Origin: Thermosynechococcaceae cyanobacterium YX3bin19
GTDB taxonomy: Bacteria; Cyanobacteriota; Cyanobacteriia; Thermosynechococcales; Thermosynechococcaceae
Reading direction: 5' to 3'
DNA length: 49,853 bases
Assembly (NCBI GenBank): GCA_030447595.1
Contig: JAUJON010000009.1
Span: forward strand, 1 to 49,853
Shown here: in pieces, positions 20,701 to 32,296 of the stretch
How positions within the stretch are numbered: the first letter of the stretch is position 1
Layout: the number at the start of each line of letters is the position of its first letter
Notes under the pieces: generated by a model
The model's database searches: none
The model's input: the letters and a program-made list of their open reading frames with translations, nothing else
Told to the model about the DNA's origin: nothing
Position numbers and translations under genes: made by a program

Positions 20701-21745
20701 GTGATCCTGCCGCGCCGGCCCCACCAGGGCAAATCCGGTGAGGGAAATGACCGTATCTACCAAGGGCGTCTGCCCACCTAAGGTTAGATCGTAGAAGTAG
20801 GCCTCTACTGGTTTGGAAAAGTCTAGCCCGCCGGCAAAACCGGCAATACCCGCGCGCCCATCGACTCCAATTCCTGCACCATGGCGACGTAGTGGGCGTC
20901 GTCCCCGGTGACCAGGTGCGTCCGCTGCAGAACGAGCCCTACGGTGGGAGCCAGGGGTCCTTTAAATCACTAGAAATATCCCGGCGGGAGTTGAACCAGT
21001 TGAGATACTCCTTGACATCCTCAAACATCTCTGGCGCTAGCGGGTGCCAGAGCCCCATATCAGGATAGGTCTGGGGGTCTTGAAAACTAATTTGCTGCTG
21101 TAAACCAGGAATGTACCTGTCTGCCAGCATCAGTAAGAAGTTCTCCAGGTTTTCCTGAGAGCCGCCTAGCCAGTACTGGAAGCTGAGCATAAAGTTGCGG
21201 GCATCCTGGGCTTTTTCAATCGGCAGGTACTTCAGCACCTTGGGCAGGGTTTGCAGCAGCTTCAGCATGCCATCCTGGAAGGAAGAGCCCGACTGCTCTT
21301 TGCGCTTCCGCATGAACTGGGCAATCATGCTCTGGGACTGACCCAGGTTAGCCATGGAAAAGCTGCCCAACTTGTTCAGGCGCATCACCTGGGGCATGGA
21401 GGGAAACACCACGGCTGCATCCAAGTGATCGCGCACAGGCTCTACTGCAGCTACGACCTTGTCGGCTAGATCTTCCACAAAAATCAGGGAACCAATGAAG
21501 ACGTTTGCTACGGCGACATCTCGCTGAAATGCCTCGTAGTTCTCAGGGTCACGCAGTTCCTCTAGCAGGTAACCACTAATTTCCACCGCTAGCCGCGGAT
21601 GAGTGCGGTTAATCGAACGCACTGCTGCGGAAAGAGCACTTTGATACTGCGGCTCTAGCACGACATAGACCACCTTCACAAGGGAGCGTTCCCGCAGCTC
21701 CTCGGGAACAATGTGTCTAATGGTGGACTTGACGTGGGTGAACAT
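17779..21745 (-). CDS. chlH: Magnesium chelatase subunit H, two homopolymer frameshifts
   Basis: The porphyrin-binding subunit of Mg-chelatase, which inserts Mg into protoporphyrin IX and commits the pathway to chlorophyll. The N-terminal part (21745-20939) begins [20 protein letters not shown] and contains [12 protein letters not shown]. Losing one C in a C-run near 20948 gives a premature stop. Restoring it yields [16 protein letters not shown], followed by [17 protein letters not shown]. Restoring one T near 20830 yields PVFAGGLDF, then the long third part to 17779. That part has [16 protein letters not shown], the family hallmark with putative metal-site residues, and [13 protein letters not shown]. 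The joined length is about 1320 residues, the normal size. Both breaks are single-base homopolymer losses in a gene the cell should not survive without. Confidence 0.95.
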
Positions 21746-22203
21746 GCGCTCGGGCTCCTTACTACAATGGGTTATTTCAGTGTAGGTACAGACTCTAGGG
21801 AACTGGCTGTAAGCCAGTCAACAATTCTTGCAGAAGATATCTTTAGCGCCAATCAGTCTAATCAATTTACTGGGCTGGCAACATCCAATCTCCTGCCTCC
21901 TTGAACCAGAATTGCTAAGTTTAATGCCCCGAAGTTAAGTTTGCTTGAGTCCCTACAACTGCACCTACCTAAAGTGTTTGTATCAAAGAATGGTGTCTCT
22001 ATGCGGGTTTCGACCCGTAACTGACACAATTTGATAGAAACCTGGCAATGTTTCTTAATCTTTGTGACTTTTCTTGAGGTAAATTCCGCTTTTTTGTGAA
22101 GCAATCTTCACGAATCAAGGCACTGATGCCGAGGACGATACCTCTATGATTGGGAGCAGGTTAGCTTTGCTACAGCAAAATTAGTTCAAGCCTGCCTAAA
22201 GAA

Positions 22204-24157
22204 ATGATGACTCGCTCCTCGGCTGAAAATACCCTGCAAAAAATCCCTGACTACCATTCTGTTCAGTCTTTGCCTGAAGTTTGGGCGATCGCGGCTCAGT
22301 GGTTTGCCACTGTGACTGCGGTTATTGATCCCCACCGCCGGCCAGCGGTTGAACTAACCTACCCACAGGTGTACCAGCAAATTCAACAGTTTGCTGCCGG
22401 ACTTCAAGCTTTGGGAGTCACTGGAGCGCAGCCGCCTGTAGCCTTAATCGCTGACAATAGTCATCGCTGGCTGATTGCCGACCAGGGGATTATGACAGCA
22501 GGGGCAGCGGATGCAGTTCGCAGTCCCCAGGCCGATCTTGAGGAGCTGCTGTTTATTCTGGAAGATAGTGGCAGCACAACCCTCGTGGCTGAAGATCAAG
22601 CGACGCTACAAAAGCTGCAGCCACAGTTAGCGGAACTGCCAATCCAGTTGATCGTTTTACTTTCAGACGAACCTGGGGCTGAAGACTCACCCGCCAAAGT
22701 CGTGAACTTTTTTGCAGGTGATGGAGGCTGGCGGCCAGGCGATCGCCTGTGGGAATTTTCAGCCACCCCTCTTGAGCAGAATGGTCTGGCAACCTTGATC
22801 TACACGTCCGGCACCTCCGGCAAACCGAGGGGCGTGATGCTGAGTCACGGTAACTTACTCCATCAAGTGACTACTTTAGATGATGTGATCCAGCCGAAAC
22901 CCGGCGATCGCGTTCTCAGCATTTTGCCAATCTGGCATGTGTATGAGCGAGCTGCTGAATACTTTTTACTTTCCCGTGGCTGCACCCAGATCTATACCAA
23001 CCTGCGTCAGGTTAAACACGACCTGCAAACGTTCAAACCCCACTACATGGTCAGTGTTCCCCGTCTGTGGGAGTTTATTTATGAAGGGGTGCAAAAGCAA
23101 TTCCAGGAGCAGCCCCCAAGCAGCAGCGATTAATTAACTTCTTTTTTACCACCAGCCAGCGCTACATTGAGGCCCGCCGGATTGTCCAAAAAACAAGTAT
23201 TAATTATCTGAATCCCTCTCTGGGGGACCGTCTAGCAGCAGGACTGCAGATGACCCTCTTAGGACCACTCCACACGTTGGGCAACAAGCTGGTTTATCAG
23301 AAAGTGCGCGAAGCAATGGGCGGCTGTTTTAAAATTCGATTAGTGGTGGTGGCTCTTTAGCCATGTACCTGGAAAACTTCTTTGAAATTGTCGGTGTTCA
23401 ACTCCTGGTAGGCTATGGCCTCACAGAAACCTCTCCTGTCCTCACAGCTCGGCGCCCCTGGCGGAACCCGCGGGGAGCGTCTGGACAGCCGATTCCTAAA
23501 ACTGAAATTCGCATTGTTGACCCAGTAAGCCGCCAGCCCCTGCATCAAGGAGAACGAGGGGTAATTCTGGCCCGAGGGCCGCAGATTATGCAGGGATACT
23601 ATCAAAATCCTGAAGCAACTGCTCAGGCAATTGACTCAGAGGGTTGGTTTAATACGGGGGATTTGGGCTGGTTGACCTCCCAAAACGATCTTATTATTAC
23701 CGGACGGGCAAAGGACACGATTGTGCTGTCCAATGGGGAAAACATTGAGCCACAGCCACTGGAAGATGCTTGCTTGCGGAGCCCTTACATCGCCCAGATC
23801 ATGGTAGTGGGGCAGGACCAGCGATCGCTCGGGGCTTTGATTATGCCCAACTTAGAAGCGCTACAGCAGTGGGCTGCCGCTCAAAAGCTGTTCCTGGAGC
23901 TTCCTCACGAGGAGAATTTAGCCAATTTTCAGTCCATTAGCTGCGACAGCAGACTCGTTCAAGATCTGTTCCGGCAAGAGCTAAACCGGGAAGTCAAAAA
24001 CCGCCCCGGCTACCGCCCCGACGACCGGATTGGCCCATTTCGGTTCATCTTGGAGCCCTTTTCCGTAGAAAACGGGACGATGACCCAAACATTAAAAGTT
24101 CGGCGTCCGGTTGTGGCGGAGCGCTACCACGATATGATCAACGGGATGTTTAGCTAA
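22204..24157 (+). CDS. Long-chain acyl-CoA/acyl-ACP synthetase-type AMP-forming ligase, frame interrupted
   Basis: An AMP-forming synthetase that activates fatty acids. ATP-binding motif: LIYTSGTSGKPRGVMLSH. Further motifs: LPIWHVYERAAEYF, GYGLTETSPVL and WFNTGDLGWL. The catalytic region is GRAKDTIVLSNGENIEP. Frame breaks: near 23112 a C is missing (five C's where six restore EQPPKQQRLINFFF), and near 23340 a base is missing before ISGGGSLAMYLENFF. Between them the frame reads RYIEARRIVQKTS. The joined length (~650 residues) fits the bacterial long-chain (FadD15-like) class. In cyanobacteria the single enzyme of this class (Aas) recycles free fatty acids, a role that is plausible but not proven here. 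YlqD-like gene follows 21 bp on. Confidence 0.88.
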
Positions 24158-24178
24158 ACCAAAGTTTTCCCAGCTTTT

Positions 24179-24670
24179 ATGATGCAGCTTTCCAATATGA
24201 TGCAGCCCGCCAATGATCATCTTCTTCTCAAGCGGAATATCACGGTCAAGGCGATCGTCACCCCCCGCTGGAAGCAAGAAGCACAGCAGCAACTCCAGAC
24301 CCAATTGAATCAGACAGATGCTCAGCTTCAGCAACTCGAAATGCAAGCGCAACAGATCATGGCAGAAGTGCAAAAGCAAGGTCTCCAGATTGTTGGGTCT
24401 GCTGGGGTACAACCCTCTGACTCGATTCAAGCCCAGCTAAACGATGTGCAAGTACAAGCCAATAATCAAAGAAGTGAACTCCTGGAGCAGAAAAACCAAG
24501 CTCTCCAGCAACTGCAGCAGGTGCAGCTTCTAGAACTCAATCAAGAGGTCAACCAGGGGCAAATTGATAGCTTCTTCCAGGTGCAGCAGGGAGACAATCT
24601 GATTCAAAAAATGCAGGTTGAAATTTTGCTGCGCGATGGGGTGATTGAAGAAATCCGGGGCGAGCTTTAG
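24179..24670 (+). CDS. YlqD-like coiled-coil protein
   Basis: A 163-residue protein with HLLLKRNITVKAIVTPRWK near the start, then a long Gln/Leu-rich coiled coil (about residues 33-120) and a C-terminal segment QGDNLIQKMQVEILLRDG. This layout matches the YlqD family, whose function is unknown. It begins 21 bp after the acyl-CoA synthetase stop and is probably cotranscribed with it. Two ATGs are possible at the start (24179 and 24182). Confidence 0.75.
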   Translation: MMQLSNMMQPANDHLLLKRNITVKAIVTPRWKQEAQQQLQTQLNQTDAQLQQLEMQAQQIMAEVQKQGLQIVGSAGVQPSDSIQAQLNDVQVQANNQRSELLEQKNQALQQLQQVQLLELNQEVNQGQIDSFFQVQQGDNLIQKMQVEILLRDGVIEEIRGEL

Positions 24671-25173
24671 CGACTCGATCGCGCCTTAAATTCCTGCTCT
24701 GGCATAGACAGCATACTGCTGTATGATTTGCGCCGCTAAACCAGTAGTTCCAGTTCATCTTCAGCTCAGTTGATGGAGCAGCTTAGCTACCAGGTTTACA
24801 AAACTGTCTACTTTTCAATTGTCAGAAGAATGAAAATCCCTTCGGGATAGCAGCATCCATGCCTGGTGGTTTAGGGTCTGCTATTTGTGCCTTGCCCTTT
24901 CGTTGCAAGTTACCTTTTCGAGGATTTAACAGCTAATGCGGGGGGAGTCATTAGCCTACGGACCTAAAGATAGACTTCTAACCCAGGTTTGTCGGTGAGG
25001 AAAAGTCATTATAAGGTCAGGTGTTTATTCCGGCCCTGCCACTGGGATGGGAGTAGACGCTAAGCACCTACAGCCAATTTGTCCGTCAGGATACTCTTGG
25101 TGCTGGCTAGCAGGATAAAATCTAATCTGAGCTGCAATATTTGTAAATCACCACTGATTTAGAACCCTATCCT
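24671..25173. other. ~500 bp intergenic region upstream of pdhC
   Basis: No credible gene. It holds nested inverted repeats at 24789-24867: ACCAGG/CCTGGT enclosing ATCCC-TTC-GGGAT at 24836-24848. The pdhC promoter must lie here. No known riboswitch or 6S/tmRNA hallmark was recognised. Confidence 0.5.
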
Positions 25174-26541
25174 ATGATTCACGAAGTTTTCATGCCCGCC
25201 CTTAGCTCTACGATGACTGAAGGCAAAATTGTCTCCTGGGTCAAGTCACCCGGAGAGAAGGTAGAAAAGGGAGAGACAGTGGTGATTGTCGAGTCCGACA
25301 AAGCGGACATGGATGTGGAGTCGTTTCATGAAGGCTACCTAGCCGCGATCGCCACGCCAGCCGGAGATACTGCATCCGTAGGCTCAACCATTGCCCTGGT
25401 TGCGGACAGCGAGGCAGAGATTGAACAAGCCCAGCAGCAGTTAGGTGGTTCCGGCTCATCCTCAGCAGCACCGGCAACCGAGCAGCAAGAATCTGCAACC
25501 GAGGAGAAACCCTCTGACATTAAAGCCTCTACCGAGACAGCCAGTAAGGTTGGTCCCACGGAAACAGCACCGCAGCAGGCAGCAGCCCTCAATGGCAGCG
25601 AGGAAGACTCTGGTGCCCAAAACGGTAAACGCTTAGTTGTCTCCCCACGAGCCCGCAAGCTCGCAAAAGAACTCAAGGTTGATCTAAGTACCCTCTCTGG
25701 TAAAGGCAGTGGTCCCCACGGTCGGATTGTCGCGGAAGATGTAGAGGCCGCCGCCGGGAAGCAACCCCAGGAAACCGCACCCGCCGCAGCACCCGCCGCA
25801 ACAAAGCAGCCCGTACCCGCCGTCCCTGCCCGTAAAGAGCCAGTTCCTGCACCCAGTCCAACCGCTAAGGGTGAAGTTACTTCCTTTAACGCCCTGCAAA
25901 ATGCCGTGGTACGGAACATGGTCGCCAGTCTGGAGGTGCCGGCCTATCACGTGGGTTACACGATCACAACGGATAGCCTCGATCAGCTCTATAAGCAGAT
26001 TAAGTCTAAGGGCGTCACGATGACAGCGCTCTTGGCCAAGGCCGTGGCTCTGACGCTGCAAAAGCATCCCCTACTACATGCCAGTTATGTCGAGCAGGGT
26101 GTCCAGCACCGGAGCAACATTCATATTGCGGTCGCGGTGGCAATGGCAAGCGGTGGACTGATTACCCCTGTGCTGCAAAATGCGGACCAAATAGACATCT
26201 ACTCCCTCTCTCGCACCTGGAAGGATCTAGTCGAGCGATCGCGCGCCAAGCAGCTCCAGCCAGAAGAGTATAACTCCGGCACCTTCACCCTCTCCAACTT
26301 GGGCATGTATGGGGTTGACCGCTTTGACGCGATTCTACCTCCGGGACAAGGGGCAATCCTAGCGATCGCCGCCTCCCGCCCCCAGGTCGTCGCGACGGAC
26401 GATGGTTTGATGGGCGTCCGGCGACAGATGCAGATCAATCTCACCTGCGACCACCGGATTATCTACGGTGTTGATGCCGCTGCCTTTTTACAAGACTTGG
26501 CAAAACTGATTGAAACCGATGTTCAATCTTTGACACTTTAA
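25174..26541 (+). CDS. pdhC: Pyruvate dehydrogenase E2 (dihydrolipoamide acetyltransferase)
   Basis: The core of the pyruvate dehydrogenase complex, transferring acetyl from lipoyl-lysine to CoA. One N-terminal lipoyl domain carries the lipoylated Lys in VESDKADMDVESF (about residue 43). A long Ala/Pro/Glu-rich linker follows, then the E1/E3-binding domain (VVSPRARKLAKELKVDLS...GPHGRIVAEDV) and another Ala/Pro linker. The catalytic domain ends with CDHRIIYGVDAAAFLQDL, the DHR-x3-G motif of acyltransferase active sites. 455 residues, intact frame, typical of cyanobacteria, where E2 genes stand apart from E1. Confidence 0.95.
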   Translation: MIHEVFMPALSSTMTEGKIVSWVKSPGEKVEKGETVVIVESDKADMDVESFHEGYLAAIATPAGDTASVGSTIALVADSEAEIEQAQQQLGGSGSSSAAPATEQQESATEEKPSDIKASTETASKVGPTETAPQQAAALNGSEEDSGAQNGKRLVVSPRARKLAKELKVDLSTLSGKGSGPHGRIVAEDVEAAAGKQPQETAPAAAPAATKQPVPAVPARKEPVPAPSPTAKGEVTSFNALQNAVVRNMVASLEVPAYHVGYTITTDSLDQLYKQIKSKGVTMTALLAKAVALTLQKHPLLHASYVEQGVQHRSNIHIAVAVAMASGGLITPVLQNADQIDIYSLSRTWKDLVERSRAKQLQPEEYNSGTFTLSNLGMYGVDRFDAILPPGQGAILAIAASRPQVVATDDGLMGVRRQMQINLTCDHRIIYGVDAAAFLQDLAKLIETDVQSLTL

Positions 26542-26594
26542 TAACTGGCAGGTACCGGGTACTTCTATAAGTACACAAAAAGATACTTTTCCCG

Positions 26595-27404
26595 ATGGCT
26601 GATCAGCGTCTCACTGCCAATGCTTCAGTATCTCAAGCTAATCCTGTCCTAGAGGCTAAGAACCTGACTCGCCGCTTTGGGGGTCTAGTCGCAGTCAACC
26701 AGGTATCCTTTGCCGTACAGCCAGGAGAGATCTTTGGGATAATTGGTCCGAATGGAGCGGGCAAGACAACGCTGTTTAACTTGATAACCGGGCTGCTCGC
26801 CCCTTCCAGTGGGCAACTGCTGTACCTGGGTGAGGCTATTTCCCGGTTGCGTCCCCACCGGATCGCGGCTAAAGGGATTGCCCGGACTTTTCAAAATGTG
26901 CGGCTGTTTGGGGAGCTTTCCGCCCTGGAGAATGTCAAGATTGCCCGCCATATTCATACCAAAAGCGGGGTAGTGGCTGGCATTCTGGGGTTGCCCTCGG
27001 CAGTGCGGGAGGAAGCCCAAGCGGAACAGGAATCTATGGCGCTACTGGATCTGATTCATCTAGGCGATCGCGCCCAGCAAAAAGCACGCAATTTTTCCTA
27101 CGGAGATCAGCGTCGCCTGGAGATCGCCCGAGCCCTGGCCCTGAAGCCGCAAGTTTTGCTCCTAGATGAACCTGCTGCTGGCATGAACGAGCGGGAGAAA
27201 CATCAACTGAGCGATTCTATCCGGAGGTTACGTGGGCAATTCAACCTGACTATACTGCTGATTGAGCACCATGTGCCTCTAGTAATGGGCCTATGTGACC
27301 GCATTGCGGTGCTGGACTTTGGTCAGTTAATTGCCCTGGGGAATCCGGCTAAAGTAAAAAGCGATCCCGCAGTGATTGAAGCCTACCTGGGAGGAAAGGT
27401 GTGA
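26595..27404 (+). CDS. livG: Branched-chain/neutral amino-acid ABC transporter ATPase (LivG/NatA type)
   Basis: A 269-residue ATP-binding subunit. Walker A is GPNGAGKTTLFNLITG, the signature is FSYGDQRRLEIARALA, and Walker B is VLLLDEPAAGMNEREK. The family-typical segment TFQNVRLFGELSALENV is present. LivG-type ATPases lack strong ability to be told from urea transporter UrtD by sequence alone, but the partner gene is LivF-like. Its stop overlaps the next start (GTGA), so the two are translationally coupled. Permease and binding-protein genes are not in the window, so this pair is separated from them, as in cyanobacterial Nat systems. Confidence 0.9.
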   Translation: MADQRLTANASVSQANPVLEAKNLTRRFGGLVAVNQVSFAVQPGEIFGIIGPNGAGKTTLFNLITGLLAPSSGQLLYLGEAISRLRPHRIAAKGIARTFQNVRLFGELSALENVKIARHIHTKSGVVAGILGLPSAVREEAQAEQESMALLDLIHLGDRAQQKARNFSYGDQRRLEIARALALKPQVLLLDEPAAGMNEREKHQLSDSIRRLRGQFNLTILLIEHHVPLVMGLCDRIAVLDFGQLIALGNPAKVKSDPAVIEAYLGGKV

Positions 27405-28123
27405 AAGAGATTATTACTCCTCCCCTGCTGGAAGTGAAGGAACTAAGCGTGAACTATGGGGGCATTCAAGCTTTAAAGGCGGTGGATCTATTTATCCGTT
27501 CTGGAGAAGTTGTCACCCTCATTGGGGCCAACGGTGCCGGTAAAAGCACTATGCTCCGGGCCATTTCTCGTTTAATCCATCCATTACGGGGTCAGCTTGT
27601 CTATAACGGGCGGAGCATTCTCCGTTGTCAGCCCCACGAAGTTGTGCGCCTGGGGATTTCCCAAAGCCCAGAAGGCCGTAAAGTATTAGCAAGGCAAACG
27701 GTTCTGGATAATTTGGAGCTAGGGGCCTACACCCGAAGCCACAGGGAGACCCAGGCCGATCTGGATCGCCAGTTTGCCCTCTTTCCTCGGTTGGCAGAGC
27801 GTCGTCATCAATTAGCTGGCACCCTCAGTGGGGGTGAGCAACAAATGCTGGCGATCGGCCGCGCCCTAATGAGCCGGCCCAAATTGTTACTGCTGGATGA
27901 GCCAAGCCTGGGCCTAGCCCCGACGATTGTCCGGGAGATCTTTTCCATCATCCGAAACCTGCGGGCAACAGGCGTTACCATTCTTTTGGTGGAACAAAAT
28001 GCTCACCTTGCCCTGCAAACTGCTGACCGGGGGTATGTCTTGGAAGCAGGCCAGATCACGCTAACGGGAGCTGCTGACAGCCTGCTGGATGATGAGCGGG
28101 TGAAGAAAGCTTACCTGGGCTAG
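27401..28123 (+). CDS. livF: Branched-chain/neutral amino-acid ABC transporter ATPase (LivF/NatE type)
   Basis: A 240-residue second ATPase, starting at GTG 27401, which overlaps the livG stop by four bases. Walker A is GANGAGKSTMLRAISR, the signature is LSGGEQQMLAIGRALM, and Walker B is LLLLDEPSLGLAP. The segment SPEGRKVLARQTVLDNLELG is typical of LivF. With LivG it forms the ATPase heterodimer of a high-affinity amino-acid importer. Confidence 0.92.
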   Translation: MKEIITPPLLEVKELSVNYGGIQALKAVDLFIRSGEVVTLIGANGAGKSTMLRAISRLIHPLRGQLVYNGRSILRCQPHEVVRLGISQSPEGRKVLARQTVLDNLELGAYTRSHRETQADLDRQFALFPRLAERRHQLAGTLSGGEQQMLAIGRALMSRPKLLLLDEPSLGLAPTIVREIFSIIRNLRATGVTILLVEQNAHLALQTADRGYVLEAGQITLTGAADSLLDDERVKKAYLG

Positions 28124-28136
28124 GTCGGTAAAGACA

Positions 28137-29182
<1,046 letters not shown>

Positions 29183-29370
29183 ATCTCCTAGAACAGGAGC
29201 AGCAGCCATAGGCAGGAAAATAGAAGTAGGGATCACGGGGAAACGCTGTGGAACAATATAGACCCAATACCAGTATCCAAAATCATAGCTTTCTCTCCCA
29301 GGCTCATCGCTACGGTCAGCCTGTTTATGTAAATGCTCTGATGCCGGGCTTGGTATTCATTCTCTTTGGT

Positions 29371-29875
29371 CCCCCCGCCGCTGTGCGGCGTCAGATGTCA
29401 GGACGAGTGAGTACATCTACAAAAGCCATCCCGTTAGCGTTTTGCTCTACCACTTGGTGTTTCCAGCAAAGTATCGACGAGTTGTGTTCGACGAACAGGT
29501 TGATGCAGTGCTCAAAGAGGTGTGCCTGGAGATCGAGAAGCGTTACGAGAGGTCAAGTTCATCGAAGTTGGTGTGGACCAAGAGCATGTGCATTTTTGGT
29601 GCAGTCATGCCAAACTACAGTGTGACCAAGTTGGTGACAATGATTAAGAGCCTGACCGCCAAAGAAGTGTTTAAGCGATGTCCCCAGGTAAAGCAACAAC
29701 TATGGGGGGAGAGTTTTGGAGTGATGGGTACTTTGCCAGTACGGTAGGCAAACATGGGGATGAGCAGATGATTGCCGAGTATGTCAAAGACCAAGGCAAT
29801 CACTATCTGCAGTTGCATCGTGGAATGAGTAACTGGCTCTTTTTTGATGCTGATACCCGCTGCTTGCGGCGGAGT
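29371..29875 (+). mobile_element. IS200/IS605-type element relic
   Basis: A perfect left hairpin CGCCGC-TGT-GCGGCG (29376-29390) and a right hairpin CCGC-TGCTT-GCGG (29857-29869) flank a Y1 transposase gene, as expected for IS200/IS605 elements that are recognised by subterminal palindromes and lack inverted repeats. True outer boundaries cannot be fixed. No tnpB/IscB-like gene is present. Confidence 0.7.
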
Positions 29876-29896
29876 AGTTCATTTAGCGTACCGTAG
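29407..29896 (+). pseudogene. tnpA: IS200-type Y1 (HUH) transposase TnpA, multiply frameshifted
   Basis: GTG at 29407 starts STSTK; with one A added the frame reads SHPVSVLLYHLVFPAKYRR, then VVFDEQVDAVLKEVCLEIEK. A shift near 29550 gives VKFIEVGVDQEHVHF, containing the HUH pair His-Val-His (29585-29593). Another near 29600 gives NYSVTKLVTMIKSLTAKEVF, and one near 29710 gives GYFASTVGKHGDEQMIAEYV, with the likely catalytic Tyr codon at 29780-29782. All catalytic residues survive, so several breaks may be sequencing error. Confidence 0.82.
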
Positions 29897-30201
29897 CCAG
29901 CAGCTCTTGCCGTAATTGGAGTAATGTACGGCTCAGTCTCGGCCCAGAGATTTCAGCATTGCACAGCAATGGGCCAAAGTGTAATATAGTTGGTTATTTA
30001 GCTACGGGTTAAGCAGTTAAATAACTAGTAAGAGCAGCGTTTCAGGATCTATCGCCTTTTTCGCTTTTTACCTACGCAGTTTCATCCTGCTTCCCGTAGG
30101 TCCACAACGTATTCATACTGTCTGCTTGCCTCAGCTAGAAAGTATAAGTTTTCACAGTTCGCGAATGCTCTTGTTGATGCGGCAAGGGAAGGAGATCCGG
30201 C

Positions 30202-32087
30202 ATGGACGTGGACAAGTTTGCCCAAAAGGTAGAGTTTATCAACCGCCGTTTAGCTGTTTTGCAACAACTTGTTAGAGAGTTGCCTGCGAAACAGCAGGAG
30301 CTTTTGGGATTTGGCCTCAAAGAGTTCAGCACTGCTTTGAAAGAGTTACAGATGGCTGAGCACGAGCTGGTAGCTGTTCGCCAGACTGTGAAAGTAGAGC
30401 GTCAGCGCTATCAGGATTTGTTCGAGTTGGCACCAGACGGTTACCTCGTAACTGATATGTCTGGGGTGATCCAGAAGCTAATTGTGCTGCAGCCACACTG
30501 CTCAATAGCTCGCAGCAATTCCTGGTCGGCATACCGTTGCTGATCTTTATTATGGCTGAGGAAGAGCGTCGGGCGTTTCGGTGCGTATTGAAGCGACTGC
30601 AACAGGATGAACGGACGCAAGAAGTGGACGTGCATTGACAGCCACCCCAACGCCAACCCCTTGATGCCCCCAACACCGCAGCCACAGTCCGAGACGGTCA
30701 AGGCAAGCTCACGTCCCTGCGCATGTGTTTGCGCGATATTCCGAAGCGCAAGCAGCTGGAGGAGCAATTACTGCATGATGCGTTTCACGATCAGCTAACG
30801 GGCTTGCCAAACCGAGCCTTATTTTTAAATCGGCTAGCTCAGGCAATTCAGCGAACGAAACGGTACAGGGAGCCCTCTGGGTCATATTTGTTTGCCGTAC
30901 TCTTTCTAGACCTAGATCGCTTCAAGGTGATTAATGACAGCCTCGGACACACCGTCGGCGATCAACTTCTGATGGCGATCGCTGACCGGCTAGAAACATG
31001 CATGAGACCCGGAGATACAATTGCGCGGCTGGGTGGAGACGAGTTTACGGTTCTACTCGATGATATCAAAGCTGCAAGTGACGCGGCCCAGATAGCCGAG
31101 CGAATCCAACAGGAGCTAACGTTGCCTTTTAACTTGAGTGGGCATGAGGTGTTCGTGACCGCAAGTATTGGCATTGTCCTCAGTGTAGAAGGCGAGGCGA
31201 CGCCAGAGTCTCTCCTGCGTAATGCTGACACGGCAATGTATCGTGCCAAGATTCTCGGTAAGGCACGTTATGCGCTGTTTGACACAGAAATGCACACCCA
31301 CGCAGTGGCTCTGCTGCAACTCGAAACGGACCTGCGGCGAGCAATCGAGCGCCAGGAGTTCCAGATTTACTATCAGCCGATTGTGTCGCTAGAGACTGGT
31401 AGAATTGTTGGTTTTGAGGCTCTGGTGCGCTGGCAGCACCCACAGCGGGGCCTTGTTTCCCCAGGAGAGTTTATTCCATTAGCAGAAGAAACTGGACTCA
31501 TTATCCCGATTGGGCAGTGGGTACTCCGCGAAGCATGCTACCAAATGCGTGCCTGGCAGATGCAGTTTCCCAGAGTCCCGCCGCTATTGATCAGTGTGAA
31601 CCTGTCTGTTAAGCAGTTTTCGCAACCCGATTTAATCGAGCAAATTAGTCAGATTCTCCGGGAAACTGGCCTAGATGCACGGAGTTTAAAGCTGGAGATT
31701 ACCGAAAGCGTGATTATGGAAGTTGAATCCGCTGCCGCCAAGCTCTTCCAACTGCAAGCCCTAGATATTCAGTTGTGTGTGGATGACTTCGGTACAGGCT
31801 ACTCATCCTTAAGTTACCTCCATCGCTTTCCCATTAATGCATTGAAAATTGATCGCTCCTTTGTACTCAACACCGGTGTTAAGGATGAGAAATGGGAAAT
31901 CGTCCGGGCAATTGTCACTCTTGCTCAGAATCTCAGTATGGATATGACAGCGGAAGGGGTGGAAGTGATGGAGCAGTTAGCGCAACTTAAGGTGCTGAAA
32001 TGCAAGCATGGACAGGGCTATCTTTTCTCCAAGCCAGTCAATAGCGAAGTTGCCGGAGCATTAATTACTGCCCATCCCCAGTGGTGA
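30202..32087 (+). CDS. PAS-GGDEF-EAL cyclic-di-GMP signalling protein, frame interrupted
   Basis: N-terminal coiled coil (residues 1-75), then a PAS domain (YQDLFELAPDGYLVTDMSGV). GGDEF domain: LTGLPNRALFLNRLA, LDLDRFKVINDSLGH and the intact active site RLGGDEFTVLL. EAL domain: the intact GFEALVRWQHP and DDFGTGYSSLSYL, KIDRSFV and AEGVE motifs. Both c-di-GMP synthesis and breakdown are therefore possible by motif. A G missing near 30472 breaks the PAS domain, where QEANCAAATLLN is the restored frame. An in-frame TGA at 30636-30638 stands where Trp is expected, between EVDVH and QPPQRQPLD. The ATG at 30202 has a strong GGAAGGAG ribosome-binding site. No membrane segment is seen. Confidence 0.88.
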
Positions 32088-32296
32088 GGAGATTTGCCTG
32101 CCTTGAGTTTCATGACTTCTCGACACTGCTGACCACTGGTATTGCTAAACTACAGCCAGTTTAGTCCAGTTGGAAAGTCTAAAGTGTGCCTACCCTAGGA
32201 GACAACTCGTTGGGTAGAGAGTACATTTGATTGAGCTTCAAAGTAACTTCCTGCAAGCCTTGCCAGCATCAACCTAGAACTTGGAGAACTTGAGCT

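Noticed and set aside
24671-25173. 6S RNA, tmRNA or riboswitch before pdhC
   Set aside because: Some base pairing is visible but none of the hallmark sequences of those RNAs could be found.
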